NCBI GenBank assembly: GCA_029237695.1
Contig: CM055266.1
Location: 106,781,370 to 106,845,369, forward strand
Reading direction: 5' to 3'
From: Conchocele bisecta
Taxonomy: Eukaryota; Mollusca; Bivalvia; Lucinida; Thyasiridae
Length of the DNA: 64,000 nucleotides
Under the pieces are notes generated by a model. That model ran no database searches. It was not told the DNA's origin and was given only the letters and a program-made list of their open reading frames with translations. Every line of letters starts with the position of its first letter. The stretch's first letter is position 1. Shown one piece after another: positions 46,301-59,031 of the stretch. Both the position numbers and the translations under genes were made by a program.

Positions 46301-49300
46301 AATTCCCTGTATATGACAGCTGTCCTTAGTACTGTAACTCACCATGAGACTTCCCTATCTAAGACCGCTTCCCTCAGTACTGTAATACGCCATGCGAATT
46401 CCCTGTGTATGACCGCTACCATCAGAACTGTCACTCGACATGAGCATTCACTGTGAGTGACCGCTTCCCTGAGTACTATAACTCGCCATGAGAATTGCCT
46501 GTATATGTCAGCTACCTTCAGTACTATAACGCGCCATGAGAATTTCATGTATATGACCGCTGCCCTCAGTACTCTAACTCGCCATGAGAGTTCCCTGTAT
46601 ATGACAGCTGTCCTCAGTACTGTAACTCGCCATGAGATTTTCCTGTATATGACCGCTGCCCTCAGTACTAGAACTCGCCATACTCGCCATGATAATTTCC
46701 TGTATATGACTGCTGCCCTCAGTACTGTAACACGCCATGAGTATTCCCTGTATATGACAGCTGCCCTCAGTACTAGAACTCGCCATACTCGCCCTGAGAA
46801 TTTTCTATATATGACTACTGCCCTCAGTACTGTAACACGCCATGAGAATTCCCTGTATATGACCGCTGCCCTCAGTGATGTAACTCGCCATGCGAATTCC
46901 CTGTGTATGACCGCTATCCTCAGAACTGTTACTCGCCATGAGAATTCACTTTGTATGACCGCTTCGCTCAGTACTATAACTCGCCATGAAAATTGCCTGT
47001 ATAGGACAGCCGCCATCAGTACTATAACTCGCCATGATAATTGCCTGTATATGTCAGCTACCCTCAGTACTATAGCTCGCCATGAGAATTTCCTGTATAT
47101 GACTGCTGCCCTCAGTACTGTAACTCGCCATCAGAATTCCCTGTATATGACAGCTGTCCTCAGTACTGTAACTCGCCATGAGAATTTCCTGTATATGACC
47201 GCTGCCCTCAGTACTAGAACTCGCCATACTCGCCATGTGAATTCCCTGTATCTGACCACTGCCCTCAGTACTGTAACACGCCATGATAATTTACTGTATA
47301 ATTTACTCAGTATAGTAACCCGCCGTGAGAATTCCCTGTGTATGACCGCTGCCCTCAGTACTGTAACGAACCATGAAATGTTCCCTGTTTTTGACAGCTG
47401 CCCTCAGTACTATAACTCGCCAAGAGCATTACCTGTATATGACGCTGCCATCAGTGGTGCAACTCGCCATAGCAATTCCCTGTATATGACGGCTGCCCTT
47501 AGTAATGTAGATCGCCATGAGAATTCATTCCCTTTGTATGACCGTTGCCTTGAGTACTGTAACACGCCATGATAATTTACTGTATATGACGGCTGCCCTC
47601 AGTACTGTAACTCGCCATGATAATTACCTGTATATGACCGCTGCCCTCAGTACTAGAACGCGCCATACTCGCCATGAGAATTTCCTGTATATGACTGCTG
47701 CCCTCAGTACTGTAACGCGCCATGATATTTCATTTCCCTGTTTTTGACAGCTGCCCTCAGTACTTTAAATCGCCATGATAATTACTTGTATATGAACGCT
47801 GACCTCAATAATGTAACACGCCATGACAATTCCCTGTATATGACAGCTGCCCTCAGAAATATAACTCGCCATGAGAATTCATACTCTATGTATGACACCT
47901 CCCTCAGTACTGTAACTCGTTATGAAAATTAATTTCCTGTATATAACCGTTGCCATCAGTACAATAACTCGCCATGAGAATTACATGTATATGACCGCTA
48001 CCTTCAGTAATGTAACTCGCCATGATAATTCATTCCCTGTATATGGCAGCTGCTCTCATTAATTCCTGTACACTGTACATGACCGCTGTCCTCAGTACTA
48101 TAGTTTGTCAAGGGAATTCCCTGTATATGACAGCTGTCCTCAGTACTGTAACTCACCATGAGACTTCCCTGTGTATGACAGCTGCCATCAGAAGTGTCAC
48201 TCGCCATCAGAATTCCCTGTATATGACAGCTGCCCTGACCTCAGTACTGTAACTCACCATAAGATTTCTCTGTGTATGACAGCTGCCATCAGAAATGTCA
48301 CTCTCCATCAGAATTCCCTGTATATGACAGCAGTCCTCACCTCAGTAGTGTAACTCACCATGCGAATTCCCTGTGTATGACCGCTGCCCTCAGTTTACTG
48401 TAACTCACCATGCGAATTCCCTGTATATGACCGCCCTCAGTACGGTAACTCTCCATGAGACTTATCTGTGTACGACCGCTGCCCTCAGTATTGTAAATCG
48501 CCATGAGAATTCTCTGTGTATGACCGCTGCCCTCAGTACTGTAACTGGCCCTGAGAATTCCTTGTGTATGACCTTTGCCATCAGTACTGTAACTCTCCAT
48601 GATAATTCACTGTGTATAACCGCTGCCCTCAGTATTGTAATTCGCCGTGAGAATTACCTGTGTATAACCGCTTCCTTCAGTATTGTAAATCTCCACGATA
48701 ATTCCCTGTGTATAACCGCTGCCCTCAGTACTCTAACTGGCCTTGAGAATTCCCTGTGTATGACCGCTGCACTGACTCATGTAACTCACCATGTATTCTA
48801 CCCTCAGTACTGTCACTCACCATGATAATTCCATGACCGCTGCCCTCAGTACTAAAACGCGCCATGAGACTGCATTACCCTGTTTTTGACCTGATTCCCT
48901 CAGTACTATAAATCGCCATGAGAATTACCTGCATATGACCGTTGCCATCAGTAATGTAACTCGCCATGACAATTTCCTGTATATGACCGCTGCCCTCAGT
49001 AATATAACGCGCCATGAGAATTCATTCCCTTTGTATGACCCCTCTCTCAGTACTGTAACTCGTTATGATAATTCATTCCCTGTATGACCGTTGCCATCAG
49101 TACAATAACTCGCCATGAAAATTACATGTATATGACCGCTGCCCTCAGTAATGTAACACGCCATAAGAATTTCCTGTATATGACCGCTGCCCGCATTACT
49201 GGCACTCGCCATGAGAATTCCCTGTATATGACCGCTACCATCAGAACTATCACTCGCCATGAGAATTCACTGTGTACGACCGCTGCCCTCAGTACTGTAA

Positions 49301-49709
49301 CTCGCCATGATAATTCCCTGTATATGACCGCTGCCCTCAGTACTATAACTCGCCATGAGAGTTCCATGTATAGGACTGCCGCCCTCAGTATTGTAACTCG
49401 CCATGAGAATTCCCTGTATATGGCCGCTGCCCTCAGTACTGTAACTCGCCATGATAACTCCCTGTGTATGACCGCTGCCCTCAGTACTGTAACACGCCAT
49501 GAGCATTCCCTGTGTATGACCGATGCCCTCAATATTGTAACTCGCTATGGGAATTCCATGTGTATGACCGCTGCCCTCAGTACTGTAACTCGCTATGGGA
49601 CTTTCATGAGTAGACCACTGCACGTAGTACTGTAACTCGCTATGGGAATTCCATGTGTATTACCGATGTCAGTACTGTAACTCGCCATATGATTTCATTG
49701 TATATGATA

Positions 49710-50209
49710 NNNNNNNNNNNNNNNNNNNNNNNNNNNNNNNNNNNNNNNNNNNNNNNNNNNNNNNNNNNNNNNNNNNNNNNNNNNNNNNNNNNNNNNNNNN
49801 NNNNNNNNNNNNNNNNNNNNNNNNNNNNNNNNNNNNNNNNNNNNNNNNNNNNNNNNNNNNNNNNNNNNNNNNNNNNNNNNNNNNNNNNNNNNNNNNNNNN
49901 NNNNNNNNNNNNNNNNNNNNNNNNNNNNNNNNNNNNNNNNNNNNNNNNNNNNNNNNNNNNNNNNNNNNNNNNNNNNNNNNNNNNNNNNNNNNNNNNNNNN
50001 NNNNNNNNNNNNNNNNNNNNNNNNNNNNNNNNNNNNNNNNNNNNNNNNNNNNNNNNNNNNNNNNNNNNNNNNNNNNNNNNNNNNNNNNNNNNNNNNNNNN
50101 NNNNNNNNNNNNNNNNNNNNNNNNNNNNNNNNNNNNNNNNNNNNNNNNNNNNNNNNNNNNNNNNNNNNNNNNNNNNNNNNNNNNNNNNNNNNNNNNNNNN
50201 NNNNNNNNN
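49710..50209. other. Scaffold gap inside array 2 (500 N)
   Basis: Exactly 500 undetermined bases within satellite DNA; an assembly break in the repeat. True array length unknown. Confidence 0.99.
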
Positions 50210-50749
50210 GTATATGATAGCTGCCCTCAGTACTGTAACTGGCCTTGAACATTCCCTGTATATTACAGCTGCCCTCAGTACTGTAACTCTCTCCATGATA
50301 ATTCACTGTGTATAACCGCTGCCCTCAGTATTGTAATTCGCCGTGAGAATTACCTGTGTATGACCGCTGCCCTCAGTACTGTAATTCGACATGTGTATTC
50401 CCTGTGTATGACCGCTGCCCTCAGTACTGTAACTCACCATGAGGATTCCCTGTGTATGATCGCTGTTCTCAGTACTGTAACGCACCACGCAGCCCTCAAT
50501 ACTGTAACTCGCCCTGATAATTTCCTGTATATGACCGCTTCCCTCAGTACAGTAACTCGCCATGTGAATTCCCTGTATATAAGAGCTTCCCTCAGTACTG
50601 TAACTGGCCTTGATAATTACCTGTATATGACAGCTTCCCTCAGTACTGTAACTCGCCATGAGAATTCCCTGTGTATGACCGCTGCTCTCAGTGCTGTAAC
50701 TGTCCTTGAGAATTCCCTGTATATGACAGCTTCCCTCAGTACTGTAACT

Positions 50750-53010
50750 CACCATGATAAGTCCCTGTGTATGACCGCTGCTCTGTCCTCAGTACTGTAG
50801 CTCGCCATGAAAAATTATTCCCTGTATATGACCGCTGCCCTCAGTACTTTAACTCGCCATAAGACTTCCCTGTATATGACCGCTTCCATCAATACTGTAA
50901 CTGGCCTTGAGAATTCCCTGTATATGACCGCTTCCTTCAGTATTGTAACTCGCCTTGATAAGTCCCTGTATATGACCGCTTCCCTCGGTATTGTAACTCG
51001 CCTTGATAATTCCCTGTATATGACCGCTGCGCTTCCCTCAGTATTGTAACTGGCCTTGAAGATTTCCCTGTATATGACCGCTGCCCTCAGTACTGTAACT
51101 CGCTATGAGAATTCCCTGTGTATGACCGCTGCCCTCAGTACTGTAATTCGCCATGAGAATTCCCTGTGTATGACCGCTGCCCTCAGTACTGTAACCCGAA
51201 ATGTGAATTCTCTGTGTATGACCGCTGCCCTCAGTACGGTAACTCGCCATTAGAATTCCCTGTGTATGACCACTGCCCTCAATATATGTGTATGACCACT
51301 GCCCTCAGTACGGTAACTCGCCATGAGAATTCCCAGTTTATGAGCGCTGCCCTCAGTACGGTAACTCGCCATGAGAATTCCCTGTATATGACCCCTGCCC
51401 TCAGTATTGTAACTCACCATGTACTGTACTAATTCTCTGTGTATGACCGCTACTCGCAGTACTGTAGCTGGCAATGAGAAATCCCTGCATATGACCGCTG
51501 CCCTCAGTACTGTAACTCGCCATGACTACTCCCTGTATATGACCGCTACCCTCAGTACTGTAACTCGCCATGAGAATTCCCTGTATATGACCGCTGCCCT
51601 CAGTATTGTAACTCACCATGAAAATTTCATGTATATTAACGCTGCCTTCAGTATTGTAACTCGCCATGAGAATTCCCTGTATATGAACACTGCCTTCAGT
51701 ACTGTAACTAGCCATGCAAATTATTTTGTGTGACGGCCTCCTTCAGTACTATAGCTCGACATCAAATGTCTCTGAGTACTACCGCTACCATCAGAATTGT
51801 ATATCGCCATGATAATTCCATGTGTATGACCGCTGCCATCAGTACTGTAATTTGCCATGAGAATTCCCGGTGTATGACTGCTGCCCTCAGTACTGTAATT
51901 CACCATGAGGATTCCCTGTGTATGACCGATGCCCTCAGTACTGTAACTCATCACGCTGCCCTCAATACTGTAACTCGCCCTGATAATTCCCTGTATATGA
52001 CCGCTGCCATCAGTACTGTAACTCTCCCTAATAATTCCCTGTATATTACCGCTGCACTCAGTACTGTAACTCGCTATGTGATTTTCCTGTATATGACCGC
52101 TTCCCTCAGTACTGTAACTGGCCTTGAACATTCCCTGTATATTACAGCTGCCCTCAGTACTGTAACTCGCCATGAGGATTCACTGTATATGACCGCTTCC
52201 CTCAGTACTGTAACTCGCCATGAGAATCTATGTATATGACCGCTGCCCTCAGTACCGTAATTCACCATGAGGATTCCCTGTGTATGACCGCTGCCCTCAA
52301 TACTGTAACTCGCCCTGATAATTCCTTTATATCACCGCTTCCCTCAGTACTGCAACTGGCCTTGGGAATTCCCTGCATATTACCGCTGCCCTCAGTACTG
52401 TAACTCGCCATGTGAATTCCCTGTATATAACCGCTTCCCTCAGTACTGTAACTGGGCTTGAGAATTCCCTGTATATTACCGCTGCATTCAGTACTGTAAC
52501 TCGCCATGAGAATGCCCTGTATATGACCGCTCCCCTCAGTACTGTAATTGGCCTTGGTAATTCCCTGTTTATGACAGCTTCCCTCAGTACTGTAACTCGC
52601 CATGGGAATTACCTGTGTATGACCGCTGCTCTCAGTGCTGTAACTGTCCTTGAGAATTCCCTGTATATGACAGCTTCCCTCAGTACTGTAACTCACCATG
52701 ATAAGTCCCTGTGTATGACCGCTGCTCTGTCCTCAGTACTGTAGCTCGCCATGAAAAATTATTCCCTGTATATGACCGCTGCCCTCAGTACTTTAACTCG
52801 CCATAAGACTTCCCTGTATATGACCGCTTCCATCAATACTGTAACTGGCCTTGAGAATTCCCTGTATATGACCGCTTCCTTCAGTATTGTAAGTCGCCTT
52901 GATAAGTCCCTGTATATGACCGCTTCCCTCGGTATTGTAACTCGCCTTGATAATTCCCTGTATATGACCGCTGCGCTTCCCTCAGTATTGTAACTGGCCT
53001 TGAAGATTTC
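50750..53010 (+). repeat. ~1.94-kb higher-order duplication in array 2
   Basis: The block 50753-51065, including the variant 'gctgctctgtcctcagtact' and the 80-codon frame starting MKNYSLYMTAALSTL, recurs at 52697-53009 with almost no change. The offset is ~1,944 bp, about 40 units. Confidence 0.85.
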
Positions 53011-53156
53011 CCTGTATATGACCGCTGCCCTCAGTACTGTAACTCGCTATGAGCATTCACTTTATATGACCGCTTCCCTCAGTACTGTAACTGGCCTTGA
53101 TAATTCCCTGTGTATGACCGCTGCCCTCATCACTGCACCGTACTGTAAAGCGCCAT

Positions 53157-53264
53157 GAGTAAAGGGAGCTTAGTTAGTTTGCGACCAATGTAGACATAGA
53201 TCAGTGTGTATGCAGGTGTGTACGAGATGATAATCACCTACACTGGTAGCAATCCCCTTTTCTC
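53157..53264. mobile_element. Short MITE-like element (copy 2)
   Basis: Same inverted-end element as 8345-8452 with a few substitutions. It occupies the space between array and splice acceptor. Confidence 0.65.
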
Positions 53265-53297
53265 GTAGGGACACATATGCATAATTATATTTTGTCG

Positions 53298-53308
53298 TAT
53301 ATTTGCAG
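53298..53308 (+). promoter_or_regulatory. Splice acceptor of the terminal exon
   Basis: A pyrimidine-rich tract ends 'tatatttgcag', AG at 53307-53308. The exon then starts one base into a codon (phase 1). Conserved in copy 1 at 8495-8496. Confidence 0.6.
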
Positions 53309-53457
53309 ATGCGAATGAGGGGATAGATGAGGATGACTCCAGTGTAACCATTGCTGCCATAGTGGGTGGGGTGGTCGGTGGCGTTGCCGTCGTCGCTATC
53401 ATCGGCATAGTCGTGTACAAGTTGTTGTCAACCAGTAACGTAGTCAATGTTGCCTAA
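53309..53457 (+). CDS. Terminal exon of a single-pass membrane protein (partial)
   Basis: After the phase-1 acceptor, 48 codons are open to TAA at 53455-53457. In order: an acidic juxtamembrane stretch (EGIDEDDSS), one glycine-rich hydrophobic helix of ~23 residues (within IAAIVGGVVGGVAVVAIIG and a few more), then YKLLS and a very short cytoplasmic tail ending NVVNVA. AATAAA follows at 53572-53577. This is typical of the last exon of a type I surface protein; the ectodomain exons should lie upstream, beyond the 48-bp array or outside the window, but I see none here. The codon frame is intact while the duplicate at 8497 is broken, suggesting this is the functional copy. The protein family cannot be named from this exon alone. 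Confidence 0.6.
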
Positions 53458-53571
53458 CCCAGGATAAAGCTACGATATTTAAAACTTCTTTTAACTGACG
53501 TTGCCAAATGATCTTAACGTAAACATGTCCACAATCTTATCTTGCTCTTTATATTGCAGAAATAGTTACGT

Positions 53572-53577
53572 AATAAA
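53572..53577 (+). terminator. Poly(A) signal AATAAA
   Basis: Lies ~115 bp after the stop codon of the transmembrane exon. Conserved in the other duplicate at 8730-8735, although the exon there is broken. Confidence 0.5.
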
Positions 53578-53706
53578 TAGCATCCATGCTTGTTGCTTTT
53601 GACATTTTACCAAGCTCAGCTCGCAAACGCGTGTGAATTCTACGTCGAGCCTCGGAATTCCTCTGCATTTCATACGCTTGCCTGATAAACTAGATATATG
53701 GATGTG

Positions 53707-53924
53707 CCTGGAAAAATGGGGCTTATTAGTTTTGCGGCCAGTGTAGATCCAGATCAGCCTGTGCATCCGCACAGTCTGATCAGGATCTGCAATGTTCGCT
53801 ATTCCTTCAATGAAACACCCGCCACGCTTCTAGCAAGTAATATAGATTGATATCAGGCTACAGGAGTGTGCAATTTGATCATGAGCCACACTGGTCACAA
53901 ATCACATAAGCCCCATTTCTCCAG
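53707..53924. mobile_element. Bivalve MITE, 'gaccagtgtagatc' family (copy 2)
   Basis: Same element as 8869-9088, at the equivalent place in the segmental duplicate. Ends 'ggggcttattagttttgcgg' and 'cataagccccatttctccag'. Confidence 0.75.
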
Positions 53925-54636
53925 TCACAGACACATATCTAAACACTCCGTGTACTATGGTATATTACCCGGGGCGCCAATTAGGTACGAGGTGATCGGC
54001 GCGTTATTTTTAATTTGACCATGTGGGTGTAAAGGTATTCATCAAAACCATTATAATAAAATAAAAACAGGACAGTAAGGTATAACCTCACAATCTTTTA
54101 CTCAACATCGGGCACATGAATGGCCACCATTTTATTTCTTTTATGAAAATTGCATTACCTTTTGCATGCGATTTTAGCAGATTTAAAGGTACATGCCCAC
54201 TCATTTGGCACAAAATGTTCTTTATAGAAATTAAAATAAGTGTATAATTAATTGTGTCACTACCTCACCCGTTCTAAAAAATGTGTCCGCTATACAGATA
54301 TAATCATTTAGTAATATTTATTTTACTGATAGTGACTCGCGGTGGTATCAGGCTATTTTCATATGCAAATCAGGCATGAAATGTTTAATTACATCTATTT
54401 ATACTAATTAAATGCGTCACCTGAAAAAAAAAATATTTTCGACAGATTATAAAGTATGACCATTGCACATCAAAACATAAATACAGATAATAAATAGCAA
54501 AGTCCGTTAACATTTTAAGGAAACACGGTTATCGCCCTTGATACCAGTGTCGAAATTTACGTCTGAATACAAATGTATAATAATGCCAATCAATATGTGG
54601 GGTAATGGTGAATGGATGTTTAGTTTGCCAGAAAAT

Positions 54637-55512
54637 GTCATATCTACAGATTATACAAAACTATCTGTTTCCCTATATTATAACCTTGCATGTGGGACCA
54701 CAGCTTTAAACAGCGTGTTACTACTAAAGTAAGTCTTACGTACAGATATAATAGAAAATATGAAAATTCAAGATGGCCGCCATAACACAGACGGCAAATT
54801 TGACTGAAACCGAATTGATTGCCAGTTGTAGCTACATGTAGCCAATGTAGAAATATAACCATCCAGCATTTAACATAGAATTGTAAATATGGAATACAAG
54901 ATGGCAGGAATTCCATGTTTTATGACAATCACAATAAATTCCCCATTTGACTCACACAAAGACATAGTACAGTGTACTGGAACGTGTTTTCCTGTTGTAT
55001 ACTTTATTGAACATACGGATCATGTATATTTTCAAGATATATATACACATTCAAAATGACGGTAATAATATATAAGTTTATTACACTCTTGCAAATTATT
55101 TGCACGGGTTTCGCTGTGAGAGAAAACCCGTAATCAACTTCTTACAAATAATATACCGTGAAGACAACACCCGTAATTGCGCGCCTGTTTTCTGGGAAAC
55201 CATGCGCTACCATGCAAAATGTTTAATTTGTATTACAATCACAATAAAGTTATTTGAAAATTTGGGTCACGACTAATCTAGAATTTTAATGTGATTGAAC
55301 ACATTCCAAACATGCACTCAAATTAGCTCATAGAAACAGCTGTGTAATTTGGATTTCAACAAGTTTACATGACGTCACATTTGACGTCACACAACGTAAC
55401 GTCAAAACGCGGGAAAACACGTCATTGTATAACTATTCATGCGCACTCACAATTCATTGATTATACTCTCAAAAATAGAATAAATGTGCAAATATATCCG
55501 CTGTGGAAATGT
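54637..55512. other. Intergenic with 'aagatggccgcc' modules
   Basis: Contains 'attcaagatggccgccataa' near 54766, a related module near 54895, and 'gcacgggtttcgctgtgaga' near 55112. No gene; the 90-residue minus frame at 54644-54916 overlaps repeat modules. Confidence 0.55.
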
Positions 55513-55679
55513 AATACATAGGATATTCCATCGTACATGTTTGAATAGCGGAAATAATACACTCGTGTCCGTCGCGTCCGTGCAAGCAACTCGTTCGCTA
55601 CGCTCACTCGTTGCTTACGCGGAAGCCGATGCACACACGTGTATTATTTTCCGCTACGATGGAATATCCTCTATGTATT
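55513..55679. repeat. 167-bp long hairpin
   Basis: The left 'aatacataggatattccatc' mirrors the right 'ggaatatcctctatgtatt'; 'agcggaaataatacactcgt' mirrors 'acgtgtattattttccgct'. The apex includes 'gcaagcaactcgttcgctac' and 'gagtgagc'-like complements. The 82-residue frame across it is a by-product. Confidence 0.85.
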
Positions 55680-57093
55680 ATGTTGCATACGCCATAAATG
55701 TTACGGGCAGCAATACATATCCACTATATTAACTGTTTACGCGCGGAATGATCATACTTTGTAATAGTTCGACAACATTATACTTCCTCCCATAGTATTT
55801 TAGTAGTTTTAAAAGTCACTGCCTCATTAGTATAAAAAACACTGACGCTCATAATAGGGTCATTTCCGAGGCTTCCGTTACCATAATGTTCCTACCTACA
55901 GCTAAATGTATAACTGGTGTGACATTTTTGCTAATGTTAGCAGACCACACCTACTGGAAGAGTCCTTTGTTATGTTGGATGCTATCAGGATCAGGAAATC
56001 CAAGATGGCCACCATATTCCATCATGAAAAACTGAAAATACATTACTTTTGAGACTGCGTATAAGTAAATGTACAAACAGTGTGATTTCCCATTAATGTT
56101 AACATTCTATATTGGCGTTAAGGGATGTTTTGTTACCTTAGAGATTAGCATGACTGCCGAATGTCAAGATGATAACCATATATAACGTGAAAATGTTGGC
56201 TTTAGTTCTAGTCTAACTGTAGATATTAATCCTAACTGAGCAATCCAAAATGGTTACTGTTTAGCATTTTCCATATTGAAAAGAAAAGAACGGAGTGACA
56301 AAGTGATCAAAGGTTGGTAATATATCTTGAGTCCGATAAGAATGAAAGTCAAATTGGGAGGTTGTTATTACTCGTACAGCAAGTCGATATAGTACAAGCG
56401 GAAATTGACTGTCTTTGTTTGTTCCATGACTAATCGAATGATTATTTGTTATCTGTTCTGTTATCATAACATAGGATTCAAAACTGTCCGGTATATTCCT
56501 ATATTAAAATGCATAACACTCAGTATTTTTAAACATGATAATTTGTTGAATGTGGCTGCTAACCGATTATTCCAATCAAATATGTATGTAGTGTATATAT
56601 ATGTCTATTATCACACTTAATCTAATATATGAGCCACAGTCAGTGACATGTGTGTGGGATAGTGTTATGCTACCCTCACTTCTTCAGTGCGTTGGTGCTA
56701 GAAGCTATCATAACCAGCAATATGCTTCCTTTTGATGTATGAGTTATCTAAGGAGTGCAACTCTAGTGACTACATGCATCAGCTGCATGCGTTTACATAA
56801 TTGTAGATAAGGATAAACACACATACATATATTTCTATGATTGTGATATGACATTGGATATGTGACTTTAGCTAGTGTTTCCAAAATCCATGTAAAACAT
56901 ATTCGGTAGCTATCGGGTCTACATTTTGCAGTGCTACATCAGTTGTCAGAATCACAATTATTATCAGTATTACCATTGGCATCTTCTTCATAATAGTGTA
57001 TGCTTAGTTGATGCTCTGGGAATGGATATGTATGCCACTATACATTACTTGCGGTGTTATCGACAACCATATCGTGCAATCATAGTTCCTATA
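55680..57093. other. Intergenic; contains one end of an inverted pair
   Basis: At 55848-55900 'taatagggtcatttccgagg' and 'gttcctacc' match, inverted, 59823-59871. An 'aagatggccaccat' module lies near 56000. No gene; short frames lack domains. Confidence 0.55.
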
Positions 57094-58675
57094 CTGAGCA
57101 AAACTAGAAACGTCCCTCCATGTTTAAGGAAAGATTCATCAAAAACCAAAAGGGTTACTTTTAAAAATCCAAATGGAAAAACAAGTTCATTCATTTCTGT
57201 ATCAAAGCCAATAAATTGCATTTGGATATCTTGTTAAATATTCGAGAGATAACCGGCCAAGGGCGGTAGGGGTCAAAATCAAAAATCACAAAAACTCAGA
57301 AATGTGTTACTTAATGTTTAGAGATGGAATTTCAATAAGTAATGTGGCAATTTCAGTAAATCTCGTTAGTACCGAGTGTGGCCACCATTTGCATGAATGC
57401 ATGCAATGATCCTACGCCGCATCGACGTGACGTAACGCAATACCAGTGCGTTGGGCAAATTCCTCCATTCCCGTTGTAACGCCCGTGTAAGATCGCGAAC
57501 ATTGTCAATCTGATGGTTAGCTCGTGCTTGCGGCCCAGCTCATCCCATATGTGCTCAATGGGATTGAGATCCGGGAGACCGCGGGCCATGGCATGACGTC
57601 GACGTTGTTTTGCTGTAAGTATTGAGTGGTGACCCTGGCTACGTGAGGGCGGGCATTGTCGTGCATCAATGTCACACCAGGACCATGCTGACGGATAAAT
57701 GGTAAGGCATGTGCATTTAGCACATCTCCAACATAACGTTGTGCATTGATGTTGCCCTGTACAACAACCAAATCTGTCTTCCGGTTTCCCATGATCCCAC
57801 CCACCCCAGTCCATTACGCTCCCTCCCCCAAACCTGTTCTTCTCAACAATGCAACAATCGGTGAATCTTTCATTTTTACGCCTGTATACCCGTAATCTTC
57901 CGTCAGCATGACTAACTGAACTGTGAACCGAGATTCATCGGTGAACAAAACTCGGTTCCAGTCAGCCCTTCTCCAGTTCAGATGACGTCGCGCCCATAAC
58001 AGTCTGGCAGCACGGTGACGTTGGTCATTATCTGACCAGTGTACGGGCGGCGTGCCCGGATTGGTTGGGCGTTACGACGTAAACCGGTTGCGAATGGTCT
58101 GCCCTGAGACACCGTATCGCCTAGCAGTGACTGTGGCTGCCAATCGACGTTGACGTAAGTGCGTCAACGTAATGTAACGATCGGCTCTAGCCGTCGTTAC
58201 ACGAGGCCTACCAGGTCGCTGCCGGTAGTGAACAGCCCCAGTCTGCTGGTACCGGGCTGCAAGACGATCAATCGTCTTCCGACAGCAACCAAACCGAGGC
58301 GCGACCGCCCTGGCGGCCATCCCACCCGCAAGCATCCCAATTGCCTGATTTCGCTCGTTTTCGGAAAGCCGTGGCATATCGAAAACAGTGAAAAATTAAA
58401 AAAGTTTTTTAATTTTCCGAATAGCCCCTATCGCATGAATGGTACGACATGAACTGAATCACCTTATCGATGACAAATATAGCGTGCACGTGCAAAAAGT
58501 GGAAATCAACGTTCCGGTCACTGGCCGCTATGTAAACCGTGTGTATCGGCTAAACTCTACACGATCGTATTCTGAACATCGCCACGGTTTAAAATACATG
58601 TACTTTGAACATGTGGTACATACATATACAGAGCTACACCGGCTATAAAACAGGGACGTTTCTAGTTTTGTTGAG
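57094..58675 (-). mobile_element. Tc1/mariner-type transposon (complete ends, dead transposase)
   Basis: Terminal inverted repeats: the left 'gcaaaactagaaacgtccct' (57098-57117) pairs with the right 'agggacgtttctagttttg' (58652-58670). TA dinucleotides flank both ends (57092-57093 and 58676-58677), the standard target duplication of this superfamily. Length 1,582 bp, usual for the family. One transposase gene lies on the minus strand. Both ends are intact, but the gene is frameshifted, so the copy is non-autonomous. Confidence 0.92.
57366..58377 (-). pseudogene. Tc1-like transposase (DD34E), frameshifted
   Basis: Start MPRLSENERNQAIGML at 58377. The N-terminal helix-turn-helix, a GRPRVTT linker (AT-hook-like) and a second helix-turn-helix are continuous to a frameshift stop at 58072. 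Catalytic pieces lie in other frames: VLFTDESRF (about 57925-57951), MHDNARPH (about 57650-57673) and PDLNPIEHIWDELG (about 57535-57575). There are 34 residues between the second Asp and the Glu when the pieces are aligned to the family pattern. The gene would end with GGHTRY and TAA at 57366-57368. At least two frameshifts and a stop near 57815; inactive. Nuclear enzyme for cut-and-paste transposition in its live relatives. Confidence 0.9.
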
Positions 58676-58895
58676 TATATTTAGAATTCGGGTTGGGCTG
58701 TCTATCCGCTATTAGTTAATTTGAGTTGTGATCACATTGTCTGTGATGTATAATGTTTGTGTTTCAGAAGCATCAATCAGTGGTCAAGATATATTTCCAC
58801 ACTAGTTTATGCTGAGAAACATATATATGTTATATGTGTAATGTATGAACATGGTCAGACAGGTGTGTAGAAGGGGAGTATGTCAATATTATAAG

Positions 58896-59031
58896 TTATT
58901 GTGATTCTACACAGGCTTTATGGTGTAATATTGCCCATCTGGAGGTATGTTCACCCGAGGCGATAGCCGAGGGTGAACATACCTTCAGACGGGCAATATT
59001 ACACCATATAGCCTGTGTAGAATCACAATAA
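58896..59031. repeat. 136-bp long hairpin
   Basis: 'ttattgtgattctacacagg' at the left mirrors 'cctgtgtagaatcacaataa'-like sequence at the right. The apex 'gttcacccgaggcgatagcc' closely resembles the apex of the 29408-29538 hairpin, although the stems differ. Confidence 0.88.

Larger units (their letters stand above)
43490..53156 (+). repeat. 48-bp satellite array 2 (~200 units, includes a gap)
   Basis: Same unit, orientation and 16-codon reading (MTAALSTVTRHENSLY) as array 1. From 43490 to about 45950 most units belong to a subfamily with 'gaattacctgtatatgac', reading HENYLYMTAA; later units return to the 'gaattccctgta' type of array 1. Frames of up to 371 residues (46457-47572) arise, but indels interrupt them repeatedly. 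Expanded units such as 'actcgccatactcgcc' occur around 46680-47230. The array begins abruptly after ~150 bp of non-repeat sequence and ends at the segmental duplicate. Confidence 0.93.
53157..54636 (+). repeat. Segmental duplicate, copy 2
   Basis: Counterpart of 8345-9791, in the same orientation and also directly behind a 48-bp array. It keeps 31 bp in the exon that copy 1 lacks. Copy 2 continues without a gap beyond 54636, so the natural end of the duplication may be placed by sequence hidden in the first gap. Confidence 0.93.

Noticed and set aside
46457..47572. 371-residue plus-strand frame as a repetitive protein gene
   Set aside because: Same satellite explanation; no promoter, splice or conservation signal separates it from other array segments.
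49640..50315. Frames of ~200 residues across the second gap
   Set aside because: Mostly N inside satellite DNA.
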